From: MKRK01 sp001896915 | Lineage (GTDB): Bacteria; Bacillota; Clostridia; Oscillospirales; Acutalibacteraceae | Direction of reading: 5' to 3' | DNA length: 6,171 bases | Assembly: GCA_937973935.1 (NCBI GenBank) | Contig: CALJJF010000056.1 | Span: 1 to 6,171 of the forward strand | In this document: piece by piece, positions 1 to 6,000 of the stretch | Layout of the letters: each line of letters begins with the position of its first letter | Position numbering within the stretch: the stretch's first letter is position 1 | Translations under genes and position numbers: made by a program | Notes under the pieces: generated by a model | Seen by the model: the letters and a program-made list of their open reading frames with translations, nothing else | The model's database searches: none | Told to the model about the DNA's origin: nothing

Positions 1-19
1 AATATAATGATCTTAACAT
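1..19 (-). CDS. flgE: Flagellar hook protein FlgE, N-terminal start (partial)
   Basis: Only six codons plus one base are inside the window: ATG TTA AGA TCA TTA TAT, giving MLRSLY. That is the usual beginning of the flagellar hook/rod protein family (MLRSLYSG...). A good ribosome binding site, CGGAGGTC (26-33), precedes the ATG by about seven bases. Following flgD and the flagellar operon protein, the expected next gene is flgE, the subunit of the hook. The call rests on this short peptide, the ribosome binding site and gene order; the body of the gene is outside the window, so another hook/rod family member (for example a FlgG-like protein) cannot be excluded from the sequence alone. Confidence 0.82.
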
Positions 20-103
20 TTTGTTGACCTCCGTTATTTTTATAATATTGCCGAGGGAAATTCCTCTGTCATTCAGAATTTCATAGCTTCCATGAAGGTC
101 CGG
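20..103 (-). other. 84-base untranslated leader between the flagellar operon protein and flgE
   Basis: This is the longest noncoding stretch in the window. It holds the flgE ribosome binding site at its 3' end, a short hairpin candidate (TTCAT at 80-84 pairing with ATGAA at 92-96, 7-base loop), and a weak sigma-A-like pair (ATGACA at 67-72 and TATTAT at 42-47, minus strand, 19 bases apart). There is no T-run after the hairpin, so it does not look like a terminator, and no open frame of useful length. Whether it carries an internal promoter or regulatory RNA structure is undecided. Confidence 0.5.
27..32 (-). promoter_or_regulatory. Ribosome binding site of flgE
   Basis: Reads GGAGGT on the minus strand, seven bases (CAACAAA) before the ATG at 19. 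It supports a real gene start at the left edge of the window. Confidence 0.85.
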
Positions 104-508
104 CTATACAACCACGGCGCCGTCGATATTTGTGAACACATTCCCTTCCATGTCCTGCCGGTTCATTGCTGTCACAACAGTCTGGTTCGGAACACTCACG
201 ATAAATGCCATCTTATCCATCAGAATCAGCGATTCCCGCACGCCTTTCTCGCCTGCTTTTTTCACTGCTTCGTCAAGCTTTTCCATGTGCTCATCGGTCA
301 ATACCATTTCCCGTTGGTTCATTCGCTGCTGTGCGTGCTTGGTAAAGGTTAACCCTTCGGTCTTTTGCAGGTTTTTTTGTAATATCTGCGAAAATGTGTC
401 TGTGCCTACGGGTTGGTTTTCCTTCTCCTTGGCCGTTATGCTGTTTGGTACTACACGCCCTGTGGATATCGTCCGGTTATACTGACTGAGCAGATTGTCT
501 GTTCTCAA
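104..508 (-). CDS. Conserved flagellar operon protein (TIGR02530-like), function unknown
   Basis: This 134-residue protein matches, by my recollection of the family, the 'flagellar operon protein' group (TIGR02530 / putative flagellar repeat) found in Gram-positive flagellar operons between flgD and flgE, which is exactly its place here. Visible blocks are a variable N-terminus (1-50), a conserved helix LTFTKHAQQRMNQREMVLTD (53-72), a second helix ending KKAGEKGVRESLIL (83-96), then beta-like DKMAFIVSVPNQTVVTAM (98-115) and the terminal VFTNIDGAVVV. No signal peptide, membrane segment or catalytic motif is seen. The start is TTG at 508: AGGTGA (513-518) lies four bases upstream, there is no other start in frame before the upstream stop, and the next ATG is at codon 63, inside the conserved helix. 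A role in hook assembly is inferred only from context. Confidence 0.88.
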   Translation of the reverse strand: MRTDNLLSQYNRTISTGRVVPNSITAKEKENQPVGTDTFSQILQKNLQKTEGLTFTKHAQQRMNQREMVLTDEHMEKLDEAVKKAGEKGVRESLILMDKMAFIVSVPNQTVVTAMNRQDMEGNVFTNIDGAVVV

Positions 509-512
509 ACTC

Positions 513-518
513 TCACCT
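513..518 (-). promoter_or_regulatory. Ribosome binding site fixing the TTG start of the flagellar operon protein
   Basis: Reads AGGTGA on the minus strand, four bases (GAGT) before TTG at 508. It is the right half of the AAGGAGGTGA consensus and has the same spacing as the fliK site. No other start codon lies in frame between here and the upstream stop. Confidence 0.75.
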
Positions 519-524
519 GATTTC

Positions 525-926
525 TTAACTGTTTTTGATCTCGATTACATTTGCGGTTTCATAATACTTTCCGTCAATGCAGATTCTCGCGCTGTCTGCT
601 TTCAGGTCAACCTTTTCCACCATGCCCGTCATTTGTTTTGGCAGTCCGTTGTCATCGGTCGTACTGACCGTAACGTTTTTGCCGATTAAGGATACCGCAT
701 AGGTGTTCTGATAGGTTTTGCCTAAGTCCTTCATTTGCTGCAAGGACGAAAACTGTGCCATTTGTGCGATGAACTCGGTGTCGCTGGTTGGCTCAAACAT
801 ATTTTGGTTTTTCAGCTGAGCGGCCAAAAGCGTAAAAAAATCATCCATATCCAAGGAAGCCTCACCGGTTTTCTTTGTGGTTGTACTGTTAATGTAGCTG
901 TTCGAGTTCACATCCGATACCTGCAT
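525..926 (-). CDS. flgD: Flagellar hook capping protein FlgD (short form)
   Basis: FlgD forms the cap at the tip of the growing hook and guides FlgE polymerisation; it is exported and not kept in the finished structure. The 133-residue product contains the conserved FlgD N-terminal core, DDFFTLLAAQLKNQNMFEP (28-46) followed by SDTEFIAQMAQFSSLQQM (48-65). After it come SLIGKNVTV (79-87) and a small beta-rich end (GMVEKVDLKA, ARICIDGKYYE). It lacks the longer Tudor/Ig-like C-terminal region of enterobacterial FlgD, which is normal for many Firmicutes; the short length is not truncation, because the gene ends cleanly before the next one. The ATG at 926 has AAAGGA (937-942) ten bases upstream, in a 56-base gap after fliK. 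The following gene starts 16 bases after its stop. Confidence 0.95.
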   Translation of the reverse strand: MQVSDVNSNSYINSTTTKKTGEASLDMDDFFTLLAAQLKNQNMFEPTSDTEFIAQMAQFSSLQQMKDLGKTYQNTYAVSLIGKNVTVSTTDDNGLPKQMTGMVEKVDLKADSARICIDGKYYETANVIEIKNS

Positions 927-982
927 TTACATGACATCCTTTCGTTGAAAATAGAAAAAATACTGTTATACTTCCTTCTGTG

Positions 983-2410
983 TTATATCCGATAATTCAA
1001 TACGCCCTTGCTGTAAATCATCGGTTCAAAGCTTGTGTCCTGCTCGGTTTCATGGATTTTTGCCTCCTTGCCTGCCTTCTGATACCCGTTTCCGTTTCTG
1101 CTGTCCTGAAACATACCGTTTTGGAATGCACTCATGGATAGCTCCGTTTTTTCATTAACAATCAGTACGGATGTAATATTGGTCTCCTGCAAGGCGATTT
1201 TCAGCTCGTTTACCTGACCGGTCAGTATTTTATGGGTTTCAGGGTTGCTTGCTGTGATTTCAAGCGACATTTTCCCTTCCTGATAGTCCATTTTCACGGT
1301 CAATTCTCCCAGCCCTTCCGGTTTCACCTTCATGGAAAATGTCATTTTGGGAATTTCCCCATCCGGTTTACTCTGTTCCATCACCGCTTTTGCAACCTGC
1401 TTGCTTAGGGATTTGTGCACGTTTTCAGTGGTTTCCCCAAAAGCTGCTTTTTCGGTTTTGACTGTTTCATAAGTTCTCATAGAAAGCTGAAAACTGTCAT
1501 CATTCTCTTTCTCAGCTTTGGGATTTTCTTGGGGTTTGGATTTTTGCCGGCAAGAGAACACAGTTTCGGAGGGATGCTGCGGCTTTTCTGCCTGTTGTGG
1601 CGCCTGCCTTGTGATCTGATTTTTTACGAGTTGTGATTTTGCATGTTCCTTTGTCACCATGAAATCAAATGCTGAAAGGCTTTCCGCCTTTTGCTTTTGG
1701 TATGGTTTGTTTTCTTGGCCCGGATTATTGGAACCCTCAACCAAGGCTTCACCGGGGATCTTTGATACTACACTCCCAGCTGTTTGCAGCGGTATAACGT
1801 TTTTACCCATGGTTTGCGTTCCTCTTGCTGCTTCCCTGATGGGTTCTGAAACCGTTTTATATTCTTTTGGTATTTTCATGGGTTCCGGGCTACTTTTTAA
1901 AAATCTTACTTCCCTAATGTGCGACCCAACCGGGTTTTTCGGCATTGGTCGGGCATCATCCGTTTCCATGGATCTTTCTGGGCTTTTTGCTGGTTTTACA
2001 TCCTTAAGCCACATTGGTTCGGTCTCTAATTCCATTGACTTTTGCCCGGTTTCGGTTTTTGCCGGTGTTACGGTGTGCAATTTCGGCTCGCTGTCCTTTC
2101 GCACCAATCCCGCCGTTACTTTCGGTACGGTGTCCGGAGGCACCTGGCTTCTTTTCAGCTCCATAAACGGCATGATGTTGCATGACAGTTCCGGTTCCTG
2201 CTCTTCCTGTTTCTTTTGCGGTTCCGGATTTTCCGGCATTTCTTGCGTTGTTTCAGTTACCATAGCAATGTCGTGCCTTGGTGCCGGGGGCTTTGCTGCT
2301 TGCACTATTGTCAAAAGCGAAAGGAAGCTTTCCGGCAAATCCGTTGGTTTTGGCAGTACCGTGTTCAGCGGCGGTATCACAGTACCGGGCAATGTGTTTC
2401 CTACATACAA
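983..2410 (-). CDS. fliK: Flagellar hook-length control protein FliK
   Basis: FliK is exported during hook growth, measures hook length and switches the export gate from hook to filament substrates. The product is 475 residues. The first 350 or so are low-complexity and probably disordered, rich in Pro, Lys, Glu, Gln and Thr (for example NPEPQKKQEEQEPE at 61-74 and SSPEPMKIPKEYKTVSEPI at 173-191), as expected of the ruler part. The C-terminal hook-length domain (Flg_hook type) spans about 358-425 and shows MKVKPEGLGELTVKM and the NPETHKILTGQVNELKIALQ helix region. A polar tail of about 50 residues follows. The start is TTG at 2410: AAGGAGGTGA (2415-2424) is almost a perfect anti-16S match four bases upstream, a TAA lies five codons further up in frame, and the next ATG is at codon 50. 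The assignment rests on the C-terminal domain and position; the N-terminal half would not be recognisable alone. Confidence 0.93.
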   Translation of the reverse strand: MYVGNTLPGTVIPPLNTVLPKPTDLPESFLSLLTIVQAAKPPAPRHDIAMVTETTQEMPENPEPQKKQEEQEPELSCNIMPFMELKRSQVPPDTVPKVTAGLVRKDSEPKLHTVTPAKTETGQKSMELETEPMWLKDVKPAKSPERSMETDDARPMPKNPVGSHIREVRFLKSSPEPMKIPKEYKTVSEPIREAARGTQTMGKNVIPLQTAGSVVSKIPGEALVEGSNNPGQENKPYQKQKAESLSAFDFMVTKEHAKSQLVKNQITRQAPQQAEKPQHPSETVFSCRQKSKPQENPKAEKENDDSFQLSMRTYETVKTEKAAFGETTENVHKSLSKQVAKAVMEQSKPDGEIPKMTFSMKVKPEGLGELTVKMDYQEGKMSLEITASNPETHKILTGQVNELKIALQETNITSVLIVNEKTELSMSAFQNGMFQDSRNGNGYQKAGKEAKIHETEQDTSFEPMIYSKGVLNYRI

Positions 2411-2414
2411 TCTT

Positions 2415-2424
2415 TCACCTCCTT
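2415..2424 (-). promoter_or_regulatory. Near-perfect ribosome binding site fixing the TTG start of fliK
   Basis: Reads AAGGAGGTGA on the minus strand, complementary to the 3' end of 16S rRNA along its whole length and four bases before TTG at 2410. It is the strongest site in the window and compensates for the weak start codon. Confidence 0.88.
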
Positions 2425-2437
2425 ATATGAATTTTTA

Positions 2438-2890
2438 TCAGAAGGATTCCTCCTTTTGAGACGCTGAATTAATGACAAATTCGTTGATGAATATTTCGTT
2501 TTCTTTGCTTTCTAGTGCCTTGTATTCTTCATAGTTCCTATCCTTGAGCCGCTCAATGGAAGACTTTTCAATGGTGATTGCATTGATTTTTTCCACTTGC
2601 TTTTCCATTTCTGCCGCTGCTTTTGCCATCAGCTCTTTTTGGAGATCGATTTTTTCCTGCAGCTGCAAAATATAGCTCTTCTGCACAATCACCTGAGTAA
2701 TTGTCATACCTTCTTCGCATTTTGCCTCGTATTCTGCTTTGCAGTCTTCATAACTTTGTTTGAGTGTATCCAGCTGATCACAAAGGGTGTTGTACTTCAC
2801 CTTCATTCCCATCAGGATGTTTTTTTCATGGCTTTGCATATCTTCTTTATAATCCAGTACCTTTTGCATGGAAAATTTATATTTTTTCAT
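2438..2890 (-). CDS. fliJ: Flagellar export protein FliJ
   Basis: FliJ is a small soluble protein that sits like the F1 gamma subunit in the centre of the FliI hexamer, contacts FlhA and helps cycle export chaperones. The product has 150 residues, the usual length of about 150. It is almost wholly predicted helical and antiparallel coiled coil: it opens MKKYKFSMQKVLDYKEDMQ, has charged heptad-rich helices through about 15-140, and ends with the EKSSIERLKDRNYEEYKALE type of segment (108-127) seen in FliJ proteins. It begins 15 bases after the fliI stop, with GGAGG (2895-2899) four bases before the ATG. Sequence conservation in FliJ is weak, so the call rests on the coiled-coil pattern, the length, these ends and the position right after fliI. 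Bacillus-type operons often place a MotE-like gene (ylxF) next; here fliK follows directly. Confidence 0.93.
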   Translation of the reverse strand: MKKYKFSMQKVLDYKEDMQSHEKNILMGMKVKYNTLCDQLDTLKQSYEDCKAEYEAKCEEGMTITQVIVQKSYILQLQEKIDLQKELMAKAAAEMEKQVEKINAITIEKSSIERLKDRNYEEYKALESKENEIFINEFVINSASQKEESF

Positions 2891-2905
2891 GCTTCCTCCA
2901 TCTGT

Positions 2906-4213
2906 CTATCTTTTCAGAATATCCTTCATATAAGACACTGTCTGTTCATAGCCGTAATCCTCATCCACACCCTGTTTCAGCACACCGTTGATTTTATTGA
3001 TCAATGATATGGCATGGTCCAGCTCTTTGTTGGTTCCGCTTTTATAAGCGCCAATGTTGATCAAATCATAATTGGCATAGTAAACCGACATGATGTTACG
3101 AATCTGATTGGCCATCAAAAGATGCTCTTCCTCCACGATTTCGTTCATGATACGACTAATACTGGCTAAAATATCGATGGCAGGATAGTGGTTTTTCATG
3201 GCAAAATTACGAGAAAGAACAATGTGACCGTCAATAATACCTCTGACGGTATCGGAAATGGGTTCGTTGACATCATCACCCTCTACCAGAACCGTGTAAA
3301 TTCCAGTGATAGAGCCCTCTTCAAAATTGCCGGTGCGTTCCAACAGTCTCGGCAGTAAGGAGTAAATGGAGGGGGTATACCCACGGGCAACCGGGGGCTC
3401 ACCGATGGCAAGACCAATTTCTCTCTGTGCCATTGCAAAGCGGGTTAAGGAATCCATCAGCAGCAGCACATTTTTGCCCTGATCTTTGAAATATTCTGCG
3501 ATGGTAGTTGCCACCATGGCACATTTCAGACGCATCATGGCAGGCTGATCGGAGGTTGCCACAATCAAAATCGATTTCACCATACCTTTTTCCTTGAGGT
3601 CCTTTTCAATGAAATCCCTTACCTCCCGGCCCCGTTCGCCCACCAGTGCGATGACGTTCACATCTGCATCAATGTTTCGTGCGATCATGCCCAGCAGAGT
3701 GCTCTTGCCCACGCCGCTTCCCGAAAAAATCCCCATTCGCTGACCTTTTCCACAGGTCAGCAGCGCATCGATTGCTTTCACTCCGAAATTAATCCGTTCA
3801 TGAATACGTTCTCTGGTCAACGGGTTGGCAGGGGTACTGTCCACCGGGTAATGCTGCATGTCCTTGAATGGCTCCAGTCCGTCAATGGGATTCCCAAAGC
3901 CGTCCAAAATTCTGCCGATCAGCTGCTCCCCCACAGGGATTCGGAGCACATCTCCCGTGGATTCCACAATGCTGCCCGGTCCGATGCCGCTTAAGTCCTC
4001 AAAAGGCATAAGAAGCACCTTTTCGGATTTGAAGCCCACGACCTCTGCACGAATGAATCTATCATATTTAGTTGTATAGATATTGCAGACATCACCGATA
4101 TTGACCCGGGGACCGGAGGATTCGATGATAATCCCAATGATTTTATCAACCTTGCCCTTATATTCAATGGGGCTGCTTTCCTGCAATGCTTTTCTGTATA
4201 AATCAAAAATCAC
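2906..4213 (-). CDS. fliI: Flagellum-specific ATPase FliI (type III export ATPase)
   Basis: FliI is the hexameric ATPase at the cytoplasmic face of the flagellar export gate; it promotes chaperone release and substrate entry. The product is 435 residues, close to the family norm. Visible elements are an N-terminal beta-barrel domain (about 20-90), the Walker A loop GSGVGKST (165-172), the GERGREV segment with the likely catalytic glutamate E193, the Walker B strand ending LLLMDSLTR with D254, and the EGDDVNEPISDTVR segment (311-324) characteristic of this ATPase group. R354 in SISR is the likely arginine finger by analogy with the F1 alpha subunit (inference). The start is GTG at 4213: no ATG lies in frame upstream before a TAA five codons away, and GGAGGG sits five bases upstream. 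It is related to F1 beta subunits, but MIFDLYRK at the start and the fliH/fliJ neighbours fix it as FliI. Confidence 0.98.
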   Translation of the reverse strand: MIFDLYRKALQESSPIEYKGKVDKIIGIIIESSGPRVNIGDVCNIYTTKYDRFIRAEVVGFKSEKVLLMPFEDLSGIGPGSIVESTGDVLRIPVGEQLIGRILDGFGNPIDGLEPFKDMQHYPVDSTPANPLTRERIHERINFGVKAIDALLTCGKGQRMGIFSGSGVGKSTLLGMIARNIDADVNVIALVGERGREVRDFIEKDLKEKGMVKSILIVATSDQPAMMRLKCAMVATTIAEYFKDQGKNVLLLMDSLTRFAMAQREIGLAIGEPPVARGYTPSIYSLLPRLLERTGNFEEGSITGIYTVLVEGDDVNEPISDTVRGIIDGHIVLSRNFAMKNHYPAIDILASISRIMNEIVEEEHLLMANQIRNIMSVYYANYDLINIGAYKSGTNKELDHAISLINKINGVLKQGVDEDYGYEQTVSYMKDILKR

Positions 4214-4218
4214 AAAAA

Positions 4219-4224
4219 CCCTCC
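4219..4224 (-). promoter_or_regulatory. Ribosome binding site fixing the GTG start of fliI
   Basis: Reads GGAGGG on the minus strand, five bases (TTTTT) before GTG at 4213. A TAA lies in frame five codons above, so this GTG is the only supported start. Confidence 0.85.
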
Positions 4225-4247
4225 GAGCTTATGTATGTTCCGCAGGA

Positions 4248-5003
4248 TCATTCATACCGCTGCGCAGCTTGTGCCCGTGCAACGCTGTCGCTGATCCGGG
4301 TAAGCTGGCTTTCTACGCTGGCGTCGGCTATGCCACTGGCGGTTTCCACAACACATGTCCCGACAGGGGCACCAGGAAGCTTTACCACATCGATATATTC
4401 GGCCCCCTTGACCAATGACTGAAGCAGGTCGGCACTGGCGGTTGCCAGCTCGTATTCGGAGTCTGCAACGCTGATTTTGACCCATTCCTGATTGCTGTAA
4501 TCCTGTACTGCGTTTTTATACAAGCTTATAAACGCCTTGCTGTCTTGACTGATTTCGGTGTTGATGAGCTTGCGGGCAATATCAATCACCAGGTTTTTGA
4601 TGTTTTCCTCGTTGGATTTTATATATGCTTCCCTTTGTTCATCAATGCTTTTTATCAGGCTGTGCAGCTCGTCCAGTACCGTCAGATTCTCCTGATAAGC
4701 TTCTGCCCGTCCGATTTTCAGACCCTCTTCATAACCTTGCAATTGGGCGGCTTCCATATCGATTTTCATTCTGCCCACAGTGGAAATTTTGATATTTTGG
4801 GCAACCTCACGGGCTTCCGCAACAATTTTATAAGCGTCCACCTTGGCCTGGGTAACATAGTCTGTTTTCTTTTTTACGGTTTCGGGTTGGTCAGAGACCT
4901 TTTTTTCCTCCTGCTGGATCTCTTTTTTTGCAATTTTTTGCATTTGATAAGAACTATCCAGCTTAATATCGGTATTCTTCAAAATCTTAGACAATGATCT
5001 CAT
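4248..5003 (-). CDS. fliH: Flagellar export ATPase regulator/stator FliH
   Basis: FliH is the peripheral-stalk-like partner that holds the FliI ATPase, restrains its activity and docks it at the export gate and C ring. The 251-residue product has a lysine/glutamate/glutamine-rich N-terminal region (about 1-60) and a long helical segment with two overlapping GxxxG steps (G90, G94, G98), a signature of FliH. The C-terminal domain begins around VIDIARKLINTEI (139-151) and includes GTCVVETASGIADASVESQL (215-234), typical of the FliH/YscL/V-ATPase E-like domain. The ATG at 5003 lies inside the end of fliG (17-base overlap), with AGAGGA (5011-5016) seven bases upstream, implying translational coupling. 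Its position between fliG and fliI matches the common flagellar order. Codons 25-45 contain three A-tracts in slippery phase, described in the findings. Confidence 0.95.
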   Translation of the reverse strand: MRSLSKILKNTDIKLDSSYQMQKIAKKEIQQEEKKVSDQPETVKKKTDYVTQAKVDAYKIVAEAREVAQNIKISTVGRMKIDMEAAQLQGYEEGLKIGRAEAYQENLTVLDELHSLIKSIDEQREAYIKSNEENIKNLVIDIARKLINTEISQDSKAFISLYKNAVQDYSNQEWVKISVADSEYELATASADLLQSLVKGAEYIDVVKLPGAPVGTCVVETASGIADASVESQLTRISDSVARAQAAQRYE

Positions 5004-6000
5004 CCTTCCGTCCTCTGGAAATAAATATCTCGCCGCTCTCTTCCAGCTTTCTGATCACGCCGACGATTCTCTGTTGGGCTTCCTCTACATCTCTCATGCG
5101 AACACCCCTGAGATATTGGGCATCCTCCTGCATAGTCTCGCTCATACGCTTGGACATATTTTCGTAGACAATGTTGGAAACATCCTCGCCGGAGCCCTTC
5201 AGAGCGATTAAAAGATCCTTGGTGTCAATATCCCTCAGAATACGTTGAATGGTGACAGAGTCCAGATTGACGATATCCTCAAAGACAAACATCCTTCGTC
5301 TGATGTCTTCGGTCAGCTTGGGTTCTTTCTTGCTCATTTCCTCCAGAATGTATTTTTCTGTTCCTCTGTCCACCGAATTTAATATTTCGGCAATGTATTT
5401 GATTCCGCCTATATCTGCATAGTTAACAGATACCAGGGAAGAAAATTTTTCTTCCAGCGCCTTTTCCACATCCTTGATGATTTCCGGTGAGGTCCTGTCC
5501 ATGTTGGCAATCCGTTCCGCTACATCCACCTGCGTTTCCCGGGGCAAATCCGCCAGAATAATGGACGCCTGATCCGGGCTTGCATAGGACAAAATCAGGG
5601 CAATGGTTTGGGGATGCTCGTTTTGGATAAATGTGAGCAGATGCTTCGGATCTGCTTTTCTTAAAAACTCAAAGGCTCTTGTTTTCAAAGAATTAGAAAC
5701 CTTGTCAATCAGAGCGTTGGCCTCGTTGTTGCCAACGACCTTTTCAAGGACGTTTTTGGCATAATCAATCCCGCCTTCGGTGATATATTTCTGAGCAAGG
5801 CATAATTCATAAAATTCTGCCAGCGTATCCTCCACCACATCGGGCTTTAGCTTTTGCAGGGTTGCGATTTCAATGGTCAGCTGTTCGATCTCATCGTCCC
5901 GAAGGTACTGATACACCTGCGCCGCATTGTCGACACCCAAATCAATGATGATGGCGGCGGCCTTCATTCTCGGGCTAAGGCTTGTGTCTCCCTTAATCAT
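4987..6000 (-). CDS. fliG: Flagellar motor switch protein FliG
   Basis: FliG couples the MS ring to the C ring and carries the charged face on which the stator acts to make torque. The 337-residue product has the family's usual length and three-part layout: N-terminal FliF-binding domain (about 1-100), a middle domain with the EHPQT motif at 128-132 that contacts FliM, a Gly-Gly hinge at 198-199, and a C-terminal domain with the MFVF motif at 237-240. Aligned by eye with the E. coli protein, the torque residues K264, R281, D288, D289 and R297 correspond to K268, R285, E292, D293 and R301, all with charge conserved. The usual GPVR before the last of these reads RGVR here. The ATG at 6000 is preceded by AAAGGAGGA (6011-6019), 10 bases upstream, inside the end of fliF. 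The 3' end overlaps fliH by 17 bases. The assignment is very secure. Confidence 0.98.
   Translation of the reverse strand: MIKGDTSLSPRMKAAAIIIDLGVDNAAQVYQYLRDDEIEQLTIEIATLQKLKPDVVEDTLAEFYELCLAQKYITEGGIDYAKNVLEKVVGNNEANALIDKVSNSLKTRAFEFLRKADPKHLLTFIQNEHPQTIALILSYASPDQASIILADLPRETQVDVAERIANMDRTSPEIIKDVEKALEEKFSSLVSVNYADIGGIKYIAEILNSVDRGTEKYILEEMSKKEPKLTEDIRRRMFVFEDIVNLDSVTIQRILRDIDTKDLLIALKGSGEDVSNIVYENMSKRMSETMQEDAQYLRGVRMRDVEEAQQRIVGVIRKLEESGEIFISRGRKDEIIV

Noticed and set aside
53..66. Gapped dyad GAGG-6-CCTC in the flgE leader as an operator
   Set aside because: Four base pairs around a six-base centre is expected by chance, and I know of no flagellar regulator site that it matches.
80..96. 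Hairpin TTCAT-7-ATGAA as a possible terminator before flgE
   Set aside because: The stem is only five mostly A/T pairs and no T-run follows. Ending transcription here would also cut flgE off from its operon.
132..485. 117-codon plus-strand open frame opposite the flagellar operon protein
   Set aside because: It shadows a conserved minus-strand gene that fits the operon order. The translation shows no family pattern.
927..982. fliK-flgD gap as a promoter or terminator
   Set aside because: The 56 bases are A/T-rich, but I find no paired -35/-10 boxes with proper spacing, no sigma-28-type motif and no stable hairpin.
1659..2459. 266-codon open frame on the plus strand opposite fliK
   Set aside because: It is antisense to a gene with a clear C-terminal FliK domain and a near-perfect ribosome binding site. 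The plus-strand protein is a Gly/Ser/Phe/Cys-rich reading of the complement, with no recognisable motif and no good ribosome binding site noticed.
4083..4418. Plus-strand open frame spanning the fliH/fliI junction
   Set aside because: It crosses two well-supported minus-strand genes and has no recognisable product. It results from the codon composition of the opposite strand.
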